64,000 nucleotides of DNA from positions 211,428-275,427 of the forward strand of contig CAMNTH010000001.1 in the NCBI GenBank assembly GCA_946557785.1. The letters run 5' to 3'. Source of the DNA: an uncultured Blautia sp. GTDB taxonomy: Bacteria; Bacillota; Clostridia; Lachnospirales; Lachnospiraceae. Position 1 is the stretch's first letter. Each line of letters opens with the position of its first letter. Shown here in pieces: positions 7,896 to 16,303 of this stretch. The notes under the pieces were generated by a model. It did no database searches. It worked only from the letters and a program-made list of their open reading frames with translations, and was not told the DNA's origin. A program made the translations under genes and the position numbers.

Positions 7896-8666
7896 TCACA
7901 AATGTATCATATCCTGATTCTCAGGCTGAACCCGGAACCAGTATGTATAAAATTGGGAAAACCCCAGGGATTCATAGAGCCGAAGGGCAGGAGTATTGCC
8001 TTCCACGACCTGCAGATAGGCATTCTGGGCGCCTCTTTTCATGCCTTCCTTCAAAAGGCCGGTACATATTTGTCGGGCAAAACCATATCCCCTGTAGTCT
8101 TCCCGTACATGGATGGCGTAGATACCAATGTAATCCCGGTCAAGAATACCAAGACCTGTGGCAATAATCTGTCCGTTTTTCTGGACAGAGGCGCAGATGG
8201 TTTCCTTTGGGATTGCATGGTACATGGATGGTACCACTGCTTTGTGAATGGGATTAGTGGTTCCTTTCAGGGAAAAAAGACTTTCAATCCATTGATCCGG
8301 AATGCTGTCTGTGAACACCACATCCCTATACCGGGAATCAAGACGGGCTGCCAGGAGACACATGGTCATAACGTTTGTGGTATGCTGGATTTCGTAGCCG
8401 CGGTTTTCCAGCGTATAGTCGAAGTCCTGGGATATCAGGGGGCTGATCTTAAAAATGGCAGGTGTTCCAAGGCGCTTGTAAACATGCTCACAATAGGCAA
8501 CTTTTTCTCTCCAGGGCAGCGTAGAAGTACCGAACTGCTCTACGCTGTTGGTGCGGTGCGTATAAAAATACGAAAAGCGCAGAATCCATCCGTCATAAAG
8601 CTCCATCTTGTGGGAAGGCCAGGCATTAAGAGACATATCTTCGATTTTTTTGATATTTGTTTCCAT
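7896..8666 (-). CDS. GNAT-family N-acetyltransferase
   Basis: 256 residues; the start at 8666 has AGGAGAA upstream. The C-terminal half carries the GNAT acetyl-CoA site: IYAIHVREDYRGYGFARQICTGLL (V-x3-RGxGxA) and then GNTPALRLYESLGFSQFYTYWF. The N-terminal half (MSLNAWPSHKMELYDGWILRF) is typical of a two-domain GNAT group annotated only as acetyltransferase. The acyl acceptor is unknown. Its upstream end abuts the stop codon of the SGNH-hydrolase remnant, whose last codons overlap the region of this gene's ribosome site. Confidence 0.88.
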   Translation of the reverse strand: METNIKKIEDMSLNAWPSHKMELYDGWILRFSYFYTHRTNSVEQFGTSTLPWREKVAYCEHVYKRLGTPAIFKISPLISQDFDYTLENRGYEIQHTTNVMTMCLLAARLDSRYRDVVFTDSIPDQWIESLFSLKGTTNPIHKAVVPSMYHAIPKETICASVQKNGQIIATGLGILDRDYIGIYAIHVREDYRGYGFARQICTGLLKEGMKRGAQNAYLQVVEGNTPALRLYESLGFSQFYTYWFRVQPENQDMIHL

Positions 8667-8677
8667 GGTTTTCTCCT

Positions 8678-8830
8678 TTACATGCAAGAATTCAGGTGGT
8701 CAAAAAGCTTTTCTGCAAGAATTACATGTCCTGCGTCTGTAAGATGAATACCGTCTGTTGTGATGGTATGAATGCCCAAAAGCCGGCTGCAGTCTGTGAT
8801 ACTGTCGCCTAAACAAAGCAAATGAGTCAT
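8678..8830 (-). pseudogene. SGNH/GDSL hydrolase with its middle deleted
   Basis: The minus strand encodes an uninterrupted 50-residue frame. It begins MTHLLCLGDSITDCSRLLG, the block I of SGNH esterases with the nucleophile Ser in GDS, and continues at once with TTDGIHLTDAGHVILAEKLF, the block V with the Asp-x2-His dyad. About 130 residues, including the blocks with the oxyanion-hole Gly and Asn, that separate these parts in intact family members are missing. The joint is in frame. The stop codon lies 11 nt ahead of the acetyltransferase start, so the two were probably co-transcribed. Catalysis is not expected. Confidence 0.8.
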
Positions 8831-8977
8831 TGGAAACCTTCGAAAGACAGAGTACGATATACAAATCCTGCCATTATTTTTCTTAGAAGATACTTTATCA
8901 CTGTAATGTGATTAGGTCAAGAAAAAGATTTGTCGACAACAGTCGAAAAGAATTTCCAAGAAAATTGGAAAAAGGGA

Positions 8978-9006
8978 TGGACAAAAGGAACAATATGTCC
9001 TATAAT
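8978..9006 (+). promoter_or_regulatory. Strong promoter of the Tad pilus operon
   Basis: TGGACA at 8978-8983, exactly 17 bp, TATAAT at 9001-9006. It lies 140 bp ahead of the first Tad gene, leaving a leader of about 130 nt. Confidence 0.75.
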
Positions 9007-9012
9007 GAGCTT

Positions 9013-9060
9013 CACCAGAAATCATCTGGTATCCCAGCCGTCTAGTTCAGACGGGAAATC
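9013..9060 (+). promoter_or_regulatory. Leader RNA with two consecutive hairpins, upstream of tad operon
   Basis: Right at the predicted transcript start, ACCAGA-AATCA-TCTGGT (9014-9030) forms a 6-bp hairpin with a 5-nt loop. Seven bases later CCGTCT-AGTTC-AGACGG (9038-9054) forms a second 6-bp hairpin with a 5-nt loop, followed by GAAATCCC. There is no T-run, so neither is a terminator. The remaining ~300 bases between 8831 and 9145 hold only the promoter and AT-rich DNA. I do not recognise a known riboswitch class. Confidence 0.5.
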
Positions 9061-9145
9061 CCATGATACATGAATGATAAAATAATCAATAGAATACAGA
9101 GGCTTTTGGAATACATAAGAGAAAGTCAGGAGATTTGTTTACTGT

Positions 9146-9700
9146 ATGCGGTTTATTGCTGTGCAGTACGAAAAGAAGGGCGGTGAAGCGATGCTGCTGA
9201 ATGTTGGTCTTCCGCTAACGATTGCGGGGACTGCCGTATTGATGGATCTTAGGATGGAGCGGGTAGAGAATGGATGGATTCTGCTTTCTATGGCAGCAGC
9301 GTTTTTCTGGCGTATGCTGCAGGAAGGTCTTGGTGGAATTCCGGGTTTTATTCTGGGAATGCTTTTGCCCCTGGCGGCACTGGGAGGATTATTTTATTTT
9401 CGGATGCTGGGTCCCGGAGATATTAAGCTGTTCTGTGCCTTGGGCTGTGCGATGGGGCCTTCGGCCATTTGGAAATGTATAATCTGTTCATTTATGCTGG
9501 GAGCCGCTATTTCTTTTGCAATTCTGATCTTTTACAGTAGTTTCTTAACCAGGATCCGATATCTGATCCGCTATTTCCACATTTTTTTCCGGACAGGAGA
9601 GGTCACGCCTTATTACATGAAAGGCATGACCCTGGAAAATTTTCACTTTACTGTACCTGTTTTTATGAGTGTCATGCTTTATGCGGGAGGTGTCTATTGA
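9146..9700 (+). CDS. Prepilin peptidase, TadV/CpaA type (A24)
   Basis: Integral membrane aspartic protease that cleaves the leader of Flp pilin and TadE-type pseudopilins. About five to six hydrophobic segments; the two catalytic aspartates lie in VLMDLRMERVENGW and in the family motif GPGDIKLFCALGCAMG (G-x-GD-x-K). An internal ATG at 9191 with GGTGA upstream is an equally possible start that would give 169 residues. It is the first gene of the Tad operon and overlaps the next gene by 4 nt. Confidence 0.88.
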   Translation: MRFIAVQYEKKGGEAMLLNVGLPLTIAGTAVLMDLRMERVENGWILLSMAAAFFWRMLQEGLGGIPGFILGMLLPLAALGGLFYFRMLGPGDIKLFCALGCAMGPSAIWKCIICSFMLGAAISFAILIFYSSFLTRIRYLIRYFHIFFRTGEVTPYYMKGMTLENFHFTVPVFMSVMLYAGGVY

Positions 9701-10710
9701 GAAAAAACATTTTTGCGGTCTGTGATCTGGAGGTGGATTATGCCTATAATTTCATGGATTATCTAAATCAGAAGAAGAACATTCCATTTGAAATCCAGGC
9801 ATTTACAAATGTGCAGAACCTGATTGCCTACGGAAAGGAGAATTATATTGAACTGCTGTTGATTTCCGGTAAGGCAATGTGCCGGGAAGTAAGGGAAATG
9901 GACATAGGGAAGATCATTATTCTTTCGGAGGGAGTACACTCCCCCGGACTTGATCAATTTCCCAGTGTTTATAAGTACCAGTCTTCTTCGGATGTGATAC
10001 GTGAGGTGATGGCATGTTATGGGGAAGAGAAGGCTGTTCTTCCGGTCCAGTTTCCGGTATTGAAGAAGACTACGGAAATACTGGGGGTGTATTCTCCATT
10101 GGGACGCTGCCTGAAGACCTCATTGGCCCTGACACTTGGGCAGGTGCTGGCGAAAGATCATGCGGTGCTTTATCTGAATCTGGAAGAATACGCCGGGTTT
10201 GAAGAATTAATGGGAAAAGGATTTGATCACAATTTAAGCGACCTTTTGTATTATGTACGTCAGGAGAGCCAGAATCTGACAGTCAGGATGAACAGTATGA
10301 TACAGACCATTAATAACCTTGACTATATTCCTCCGGTACAGACTCCCTCAGACATTCTGGGGACACCATGGAAAGATTGGGAGAGACTTCTTGACGAGCT
10401 TGTGATGCACAGTTCCTATGAAGTGATCGTGCTGGATATTGGGAATGGGATTGAAGAGTTATTCCAGCTGCTGAATCGGTGCAGGAGAGTCTATATGCCG
10501 GTTCTGAATGATGCGGTATCTGTCTGCAAGATGGCACAGTTCGAGAATCTTCTTCGGATATGGGATTATCCGCAGGTGCTTTCAAAAACAGTAAAGGTTC
10601 GGCTTCCTTTCCATGTGGGACCAGCGTCTCCTGAAAAATATGCAGAACAGCTCCCCTGGAGTGAGCTTGGCGATTATGTAAGAGATTTACTGAGAAAGGA
10701 TATAGAATGA
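9697..10710 (+). CDS. TadZ/CpaE-like pilus-localisation ATPase-type protein
   Basis: 337 residues, TTG start with GGGAGGTG 4 nt upstream, overlapping the previous stop codon. The N-terminal ~120 residues resemble an atypical receiver domain; the rest is MinD/ParA-like with a degenerate Walker A (YSPLGRCLKTSLALTLG, from about residue 130) lacking the usual KGG but retaining KTS, and VIVLDIGNGIEEL as the Walker B region. TadZ proteins position the Tad machine at the cell pole. It is followed by tadA with a 4-nt overlap (ATGA). Confidence 0.82.
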   Translation: MRKNIFAVCDLEVDYAYNFMDYLNQKKNIPFEIQAFTNVQNLIAYGKENYIELLLISGKAMCREVREMDIGKIIILSEGVHSPGLDQFPSVYKYQSSSDVIREVMACYGEEKAVLPVQFPVLKKTTEILGVYSPLGRCLKTSLALTLGQVLAKDHAVLYLNLEEYAGFEELMGKGFDHNLSDLLYYVRQESQNLTVRMNSMIQTINNLDYIPPVQTPSDILGTPWKDWERLLDELVMHSSYEVIVLDIGNGIEELFQLLNRCRRVYMPVLNDAVSVCKMAQFENLLRIWDYPQVLSKTVKVRLPFHVGPASPEKYAEQLPWSELGDYVRDLLRKDIE

Positions 10711-11897
10711 GCAGAGAGAATTTTCGAAGGATGAGAGGTCTTTTAATGGAAAAATTGGATCTATCCAGAGAATTAAGTGACGGGGAAATCCTGGAGACCA
10801 TTGATGAGCTGATTTTGAATCATATGCGGGAAGCATGCACCTCTCTAAAGGAAAAGGTGGAGCTTCGCCAGGAATTGTTTTATTCAGTCCGGAAGCTGGA
10901 TGTGCTTCAGGAATTGATTGAAGACAATTCCGTAACGGAGATTATGGTAAACGGACCGGAGGCCATCTTTGTAGAACGGGGCGGCAAATTAGCACGATGG
11001 AACAAAAGCTTTACATCCAGAGAAAAGCTGGAAGATGTCATTCAGCAGATCGTGGGTAAATGCAACAGGGTGGTAAATGAATCAATGCCCATCGTAGACG
11101 CCAGACTGGAAGGGGGAGCCAGAGTAAATGCCGTGATTGCTCCAGTGGCCTTAAACGGCCCGATCCTGACCATCCGGAGATTTCCGGATGATCCCATTAC
11201 CATGGAAAAGCTGATTTCTCTCGGCAGCCTGCCCGGAGAATGTGCGGAATTTCTGGCAGTGCTTGTGCGTGCCAGATACAGCATGGTGATCGGAGGCGGA
11301 ACCGGCAGCGGCAAAACAACATTTCTGGGTGCATTGTCTAATTACATACCAAAAGATGAGCGGGTGATCACCATTGAGGATAATGCAGAACTGAAGATAC
11401 AGGGGATTGATAATCTGGTGCGGCTGGAGGCTAAGATGGCCAACATGGAAGGGGCGGCATCGGTAAATATCAGGGATTTGATCAAGACGGCCCTTCGCAT
11501 GAGACCGGACAGAATTATTGTGGGAGAGGTGAGAGGCGGGGAGGCAGTGGATATGCTGCAGGCGCTGAATACAGGCCATGACGGTTCCCTCTCAACCGCT
11601 CATGCCAATTCTGCAAGTGATATGCTAAGCAGATTGGAGACTATGACCCTGATGGGAATTGATCTTCCCCTGGAAGCGATCAGAAGACAGATTGCTTCCG
11701 GAGTGGACATTCTGATTCATCTGGGAAGAATGCGGGATAAGTCCAGAAAGGTGCTTGAGATTACGGAGGTCTGCGGAATGGAGAACATGGAAATTAAGAT
11801 TCAGACGCTTTACCGGTGGCAGGAAGGAGGGGGACTTGTAAAGATGGCGTCCCTTGTCAACCGTGAGAAGCTGGAACGGGCAGGGGTTACCATATGA
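10707..11897 (+). CDS. Tad secretion ATPase TadA/CpaF
   Basis: Hexameric ATPase that powers Flp pilus assembly from the cytoplasm. In 396 residues it shows the CpaF N-terminal domain (DNSVTEIMVNGPEAIFVE), Walker A GGGTGSGKTTFLGAL near residues 193-207, the Asp box ITIEDNAEL, Walker B MRPDRIIVGEVRGGEA and the His box TGHDGSLSTAHANS. All catalytic motifs look intact. It overlaps tadZ upstream and tadB downstream by 4 nt each, showing tight translational coupling. Confidence 0.95.
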   Translation: MSRENFRRMRGLLMEKLDLSRELSDGEILETIDELILNHMREACTSLKEKVELRQELFYSVRKLDVLQELIEDNSVTEIMVNGPEAIFVERGGKLARWNKSFTSREKLEDVIQQIVGKCNRVVNESMPIVDARLEGGARVNAVIAPVALNGPILTIRRFPDDPITMEKLISLGSLPGECAEFLAVLVRARYSMVIGGGTGSGKTTFLGALSNYIPKDERVITIEDNAELKIQGIDNLVRLEAKMANMEGAASVNIRDLIKTALRMRPDRIIVGEVRGGEAVDMLQALNTGHDGSLSTAHANSASDMLSRLETMTLMGIDLPLEAIRRQIASGVDILIHLGRMRDKSRKVLEITEVCGMENMEIKIQTLYRWQEGGGLVKMASLVNREKLERAGVTI

Positions 11898-12637
11898 AAC
11901 AGAATTACGGAGAATATCGTTTTACCTGGAAGGAAATAGGGAAATACTTGGTTCAAAGTACATTTTTATGCGGCGCTGCGGATTATCTTTTTTACAAAAG
12001 CTGGTGGGGAATGCTGGCATTGCCTCTGGCGGCAGTCCTGTTTTTCAGATGGAAGAAAAAGCAGCTGATTCGAGAACGAAGGAAGCGGCTGAATTATCAT
12101 TTCAAAGATGCTCTGAATTCCCTAAGTGCTGCAGTACAGGCGGGATACTCTATAGAAAATGCGGTATCAGCCTGTGCAAGAGACCTGGAACGGCTGTATG
12201 GGAAAAATGAGGATATCCTTGAAGAGTTTCACTATATTGAAAGCCAGCAGAGAATCAGTGTGCCTGTAGAAGAACTGTTTTTGGATTTGGGAGAACGCTC
12301 CCAGGTGGAGGATATCGAAAGCTTTGCATCCGTACTTTATACGGCCAAGAGAACCGGTGGGGATATGGATAAAGTAATCCAGAAGGTTGCCAGAATGCTT
12401 GGAGATAAGATTGATGTTAAAAAAGAAATTGATACAACTTTGTCTGCTAAAAAGTCAGAACAGGCGATCATGAGCCTGATGCCTGCCGGAATCATTCTTT
12501 ATATGCAGATTAGTTCTCCTGGGTTTTTAAGTGTATTGTATGGGAATCCTGTTGGAATTTGCGCTATGACAGTGTGTCTTGGAATTTATGCATCCGCATA
12601 TTGGCTTGGCAGACGGATTGTGGATATTGAAGTGTAG
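11894..12637 (+). CDS. Tad inner-membrane platform protein TadB
   Basis: 247 residues with a type II secretion F domain in the middle: FKDALNSLSAAVQAGYSIENAVSACARDLERLYG and the FASVLYTAKRTGGDMDKVIQKVARMLGDKI segment. Two hydrophobic segments are near residues 25-45 and two at the C-terminal end (LMPAGIILYMQ, ICAMTVCLGIYASAYWLG). This is the TadB/TadC type of pilus platform. Starts with ATGA overlap to tadA; tadC follows 12 bp later. Confidence 0.9.
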   Translation: MKQNYGEYRFTWKEIGKYLVQSTFLCGAADYLFYKSWWGMLALPLAAVLFFRWKKKQLIRERRKRLNYHFKDALNSLSAAVQAGYSIENAVSACARDLERLYGKNEDILEEFHYIESQQRISVPVEELFLDLGERSQVEDIESFASVLYTAKRTGGDMDKVIQKVARMLGDKIDVKKEIDTTLSAKKSEQAIMSLMPAGIILYMQISSPGFLSVLYGNPVGICAMTVCLGIYASAYWLGRRIVDIEV

Positions 12638-12649
12638 GGAGTTGACGAA

Positions 12650-13678
12650 ATGGAAGTACACATCATTCTTTTGGCAATGGTCACTGGAATTATGTTTGCC
12701 TGGAAGATTGGTCTGCTGCATCTGAATGTTCTGGAAGACTGTAAGGGGCGGAGGTTATTTCTGACCGTAGCGCTTGCCGGAAATCTGCTGGGATTTCTGG
12801 TGACTTTTACAAGTGAGGGAGGAACTGTTTACTCTAACGGGCACAGATTGGAAAGAACCCAGGATGGAGATTACCAGGAGAAGTTTCTGGTATCCGTGGA
12901 TGGCGAACATACGGGAAGCATGTATGTGGAGGTCCCTGGAAAAGAGAATGGCGAAGAACAAGAGATAAATAATGGAAGGATTCTTTCAGAAGAAGAGGAA
13001 AGAGAGCGCACTTTAAGAGAAGCGATTGCTGCTTATAATGAAAAAAAGAACGATCCTGATTATTATTACCTGCCAAAAGAGTGGGAAGGAAAGCATCTGG
13101 AATGGGAGATCCCTAAGGATCGTTCCGGTACGATGCTTGCAGGCTTAAGCCTGTTTGCAGCACTGGCAATTTTAATGAGGCGTGTACAGGAGGAACAGGA
13201 AGCAAGAAGAAAACGCTCAGAGCAGCTTCTGATGGATTACCCTGGATTGGTAATGAAATTTACCTTATTGGTGCAGGCCGGGATGACGGTACGAAAGGCA
13301 TTTCAGAAGATTGCAGCAGATTACCGCAGAAAGTCCAATGGCCAAAGACGGTATGCATATGAAGAGGTAGCGGCAGCCTGCCTGGAAATGGAAGGCGGTG
13401 TGTCTGAAGCGGAGGCATACAGGCGGTTTGGGGAAAGATGCGGTCAGATTAAATACAAAACCTTCTCTATTTTATTGATTCAGAATCTCCAGAAAGGCAG
13501 CAGGCGCATGGGGGAGTTGCTGGAAAAGGAGTCAATGGAAGCATGGGACGAGCGAAAACGTAAGGCACGGGTGCTGGGAGAATTGGCTGCTGCCAAGCTT
13601 CTGTTTCCCATGGTGATGATGCTGGCAGTGGTTATGGCGATTATTATGATACCGGCCTTTTTGACGTTTTATGGATAA
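12650..13678 (+). CDS. Tad platform protein TadC with a large extra loop
   Basis: 342 residues. The C-terminal half is a type II secretion F domain (MDYPGLVMKFTLLVQAGMTVRKAFQKI ...) followed by the final membrane segment LLFPMVMMLAVVMAIIMIPAFL. The N-terminal half has two membrane segments (5-20 and 36-53), then about 105 hydrophilic residues (55-158) before the next membrane segment (160-176). Ordinary TadC proteins have only a short loop here. The insert is acidic and ends in YYYLPKEWEGKHLEWEIPK. Confidence 0.85.
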   Translation: MEVHIILLAMVTGIMFAWKIGLLHLNVLEDCKGRRLFLTVALAGNLLGFLVTFTSEGGTVYSNGHRLERTQDGDYQEKFLVSVDGEHTGSMYVEVPGKENGEEQEINNGRILSEEEERERTLREAIAAYNEKKNDPDYYYLPKEWEGKHLEWEIPKDRSGTMLAGLSLFAALAILMRRVQEEQEARRKRSEQLLMDYPGLVMKFTLLVQAGMTVRKAFQKIAADYRRKSNGQRRYAYEEVAAACLEMEGGVSEAEAYRRFGERCGQIKYKTFSILLIQNLQKGSRRMGELLEKESMEAWDERKRKARVLGELAAAKLLFPMVMMLAVVMAIIMIPAFLTFYG

Positions 13679-13702
13679 GCAGGAGAAATGGGAGGAACAG
13701 AT

Positions 13703-13882
13703 ATGTGTAGATTTTGGAAGTTTGCGAAAAGCTTTATACGAGAAGAAGAGGCAGTGGGAGTAGTAGAGATTATTTTGATCCTTGTGGTTCTGATCGGCCT
13801 TGTGGTTATTTTCAGGGATCAGCTTACAAGCCTGATAAATAAACTGTTGTCTAAGATCGCAAAGCAGAGCAATGCAGTTTAA
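13703..13882 (+). CDS. Flp-family type IVb pilin
   Basis: 59-residue precursor of the major pilus subunit. A charged leader (FAKSFIREEEAVG) precedes VVEIILILVVLIGLVVIFRD, the Flp hydrophobic stalk with a Glu three residues after the likely Gly cleavage site. The ATG at 13703 has GGAGG 8 nt upstream; the ATG at 13688 is only 2 nt from its purine run and is less likely. Only one Flp gene is present. The pilin has no Tyr after the Glu (EI instead of the common EY). Confidence 0.88.
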   Translation: MCRFWKFAKSFIREEEAVGVVEIILILVVLIGLVVIFRDQLTSLINKLLSKIAKQSNAV

Positions 13883-13907
13883 AGGCTAAAAAAGGGAGGT
13901 GTATGAA

Positions 13908-15422
13908 ATGGAAAAAAGAGGAAGCATCACCATATTTTTAACCCTGATACTGGGGCTGATACTGTCACTTATATGTACAGGCATTGAATCCGTAAGAATG
14001 GCGGCGGCCAGGACGCAGATTCTTGGAAGCGTGGATGTGGGGCTTTATTCTTTATTCGGGCAGTATGATAAAGCACTTTTAAAGGAATACGATCTGTTTT
14101 TTCTGGATGGTTCCTGCGGCGGAGGCGCCCTGGATATGGCCGGGATATACGATAATATGGAATCCTACATAAAACCTGCATTAAAACAGAACAGCCAGAA
14201 GCTTTCCATTGTGCAGGGCGGTTTTTCGGGCTATGAACTGGCAACGGATGAATCAGGTGCTTCCTTTTACCATCAGGTTGTGCAGTATATGCGTGATACC
14301 CTTGGAAGCCAGGGGGTACAGCTCCTTCTGAATAAAATAAAGAACCGCGAAAAAAGAACAAAAGAGGCTGAGAGAAACGGAAGCCTAGCAGAAGAAGGAA
14401 ATACTCTGGAGCATTACGAAGCAGAAATGAATTCTGCGGCAGAAAACAGCCAGGCAGCACTGGAAGAGGCGAATGGAAGCAATCAGGGAAATAATGGAGG
14501 TGAATTTAGCAGCGGTTTTGATAATGGCGGTGCAGCGCCGGAGTTTTCCAGCAGTTCTAACCAGAGCGTGACAAATCCTATCACGGTAATCAGGCGAATA
14601 CGCAGGATGGGAATTTTGCAGTTGGTACTTCCCCCTGGAGCCAGTGTTTCTGAGAAGGAAATATCAAGAAGGACTCTTATTTCCGGAAGGACTTTACAAA
14701 GGGGGATGCCGGTTACTGGAAAGCATAAAAAAGATTCCGGGTATACGGCGCAGATATTATTTCAGCAATACCTCCTGGACAAGCTTGGGAACTTCCGAAG
14801 GCCGGGAGGGAAAGGGCACGGCCTGGATTACCAGGTGGAGTATATCCTGGAAGGAAAAGACAATGATCTTGACAATCTGAAAGGGGTGGCAGGGAAGCTC
14901 CTGCTTATCAGAGAAGGGGTGAACTTTGCCCATCTTCTTTCAGACCCGGAAAAGCGCAGCCAGGCGGCAGCGCTGGCTATGACCATAGCGTCTGCCTTTC
15001 TGGTACCGCCTGCTGCTGCAGTCATTGAAAAAGCGCTGCTGCTCTGCTGGGCTTTTGGAGAAAGTATTTTAGATGTCCGGGAGCTTTTAGACGGAGGCCG
15101 TATTGCGCTGGTGAAATCGCCAGCGCAATGGCAGCTTTCCCTTGGGAACCTGGCAAATCTGCTGGATAGCCTGGATACCAGAAGACACAGCACTTCGGAT
15201 GGAATGTCTTATGAAGATTACCTTCAGACCCTTCTCGTTTCCAAGAGTAAAAACATTAAACTAGAAAGGGGAATGGATATGATAGAACTGAGAATACGCG
15301 CCATGCCTGAAAGGGAGAATTTTCAGCTGGACTCCTGCATAACGGCCATTGATGCTTCTATGGATATCCGGGCAAATAAGCGTAAGGTTTTTACAGTAAC
15401 CAAACAGTATTGTTATGACTAA
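13908..15422 (+). CDS. DUF5702-type pseudopilin-like surface protein of the Tad operon
   Basis: 504 residues with an N-terminal type IV pilin-like leader (MEKRGSITIFLTLILGLILSLI), in which Gly precedes the hydrophobic stalk but Phe replaces the usual Glu at +5. The large remainder is extracellular, with a low-complexity Asn/Ser/Gly region at about 185-225 and an Arg/Lys-rich region after it. The order of segments fits DUF5702 proteins found in Lachnospiraceae Tad loci, as remembered. Start at 13908 is set by GGGAGG 8 nt upstream; a GTG at 13899 is possible but overlaps the ribosome site. Probably a minor pilus or tip component. Confidence 0.78.
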   Translation: MEKRGSITIFLTLILGLILSLICTGIESVRMAAARTQILGSVDVGLYSLFGQYDKALLKEYDLFFLDGSCGGGALDMAGIYDNMESYIKPALKQNSQKLSIVQGGFSGYELATDESGASFYHQVVQYMRDTLGSQGVQLLLNKIKNREKRTKEAERNGSLAEEGNTLEHYEAEMNSAAENSQAALEEANGSNQGNNGGEFSSGFDNGGAAPEFSSSSNQSVTNPITVIRRIRRMGILQLVLPPGASVSEKEISRRTLISGRTLQRGMPVTGKHKKDSGYTAQILFQQYLLDKLGNFRRPGGKGHGLDYQVEYILEGKDNDLDNLKGVAGKLLLIREGVNFAHLLSDPEKRSQAAALAMTIASAFLVPPAAAVIEKALLLCWAFGESILDVRELLDGGRIALVKSPAQWQLSLGNLANLLDSLDTRRHSTSDGMSYEDYLQTLLVSKSKNIKLERGMDMIELRIRAMPERENFQLDSCITAIDASMDIRANKRKVFTVTKQYCYD

Positions 15423-15448
15423 AAGAGCAGGAAAAGAGGTGTAGAAAG

Positions 15449-16303
15449 ATGCTTTTTCGGAGAGATAAGATAAAATTCCATCAGAATAAAGAACATGAGA
15501 TAGATGAAACTGGGAATAAAAAATGGGAATTAAGGGATTTTACTCATACAAAAAAATATAAAGAAAGGAATCGCTCTCATAAAAACAGCAGGCTTTTGCT
15601 TACCCCGATGGGCAGAAGCGTAAAAAATCTTTCTGGAAAAGTATCTTTTTGCACCTTTTTTCACACCGTCAGGAAGGCGAGCCTGGCAGTGGAGACTGCA
15701 ATGGTGCTTCCCATGTTTTTTCTGGGTATTGTAACAATGATTTCTTTTATGGATATTTATAAGGTGCAGACAGAACATTTCATGAAGCTTTGTGATCGGA
15801 CCAAGGAAGCAGGGATGTATGCCTATGCACTGGGCGGGAATGGCCCTGGGGAAGTGACTCTGTGGGATACTTATTCTTATAAACCTATTGGAGGACTTGT
15901 CCCCCTGCCAGAGCTTCGAATGTACAATAGGATAAAGGTACATGCATGGACTGGAATCGAATATGAAGCTTTTGAAGACAGCCAGGAGCCGAATGAGGAA
16001 ATGGTGTATATGTCAGAGTCCGGGGAAGTATATCATCGGAATTTGGGATGCAGCTTTTTAAATCTGTCTGTAAGCCAGGTGGGAGGCGGCAGTATCGCAT
16101 CTGCCAGAAATGCATATGGGGAGAAATATGCGCCCTGTGAAATATGCAGCCGGAATCAGAAGCCAGGCGGTACGGTTTATATTACGAAGAAAGGAAATCG
16201 GTACCATAATGCAGCCAACTGCAGGGGGCTTACCAGAACCATTCGCATGGTAAAAAAATCAGAAACTAAAGGAGTGCCGGCATGCAGCCGGTGCGGATCA
16301 TAG
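15449..16303 (+). CDS. TadE-like pseudopilin with two tandem Cys/His modules
   Basis: 284 residues. A basic N-terminal extension of about 75 residues precedes the TadE-like segment RKASLAVETAMVLPMFFLGIV, where Ala and Glu are at the usual cleavage and +5 positions. The C-terminal 100 residues contain two copies of one motif: YH-x4-C (195-201) with C-x2-C (230-233), and YH-x4-C (252-258) with C-x2-C (279-282). Such Y-H-Cys...C-x2-C units resemble the Ada-like metal-binding modules found on some secreted proteins. Function in the pilus is unknown; metal binding or surface attachment is inferred. Overlaps the next gene by 22 nt. Confidence 0.75.
   Translation: MLFRRDKIKFHQNKEHEIDETGNKKWELRDFTHTKKYKERNRSHKNSRLLLTPMGRSVKNLSGKVSFCTFFHTVRKASLAVETAMVLPMFFLGIVTMISFMDIYKVQTEHFMKLCDRTKEAGMYAYALGGNGPGEVTLWDTYSYKPIGGLVPLPELRMYNRIKVHAWTGIEYEAFEDSQEPNEEMVYMSESGEVYHRNLGCSFLNLSVSQVGGGSIASARNAYGEKYAPCEICSRNQKPGGTVYITKKGNRYHNAANCRGLTRTIRMVKKSETKGVPACSRCGS

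Noticed and set aside
7902..8747. 281-codon plus-strand frame opposite the acetyltransferase
   Set aside because: Antisense to a clear GNAT gene with good motifs and ribosome site; the antisense product has no features.
9013..9060. c-di-GMP riboswitch upstream of the Tad operon
   Set aside because: The known core sequences and tetraloop/receptor of class I and the class II core are absent; only two simple hairpins are seen.
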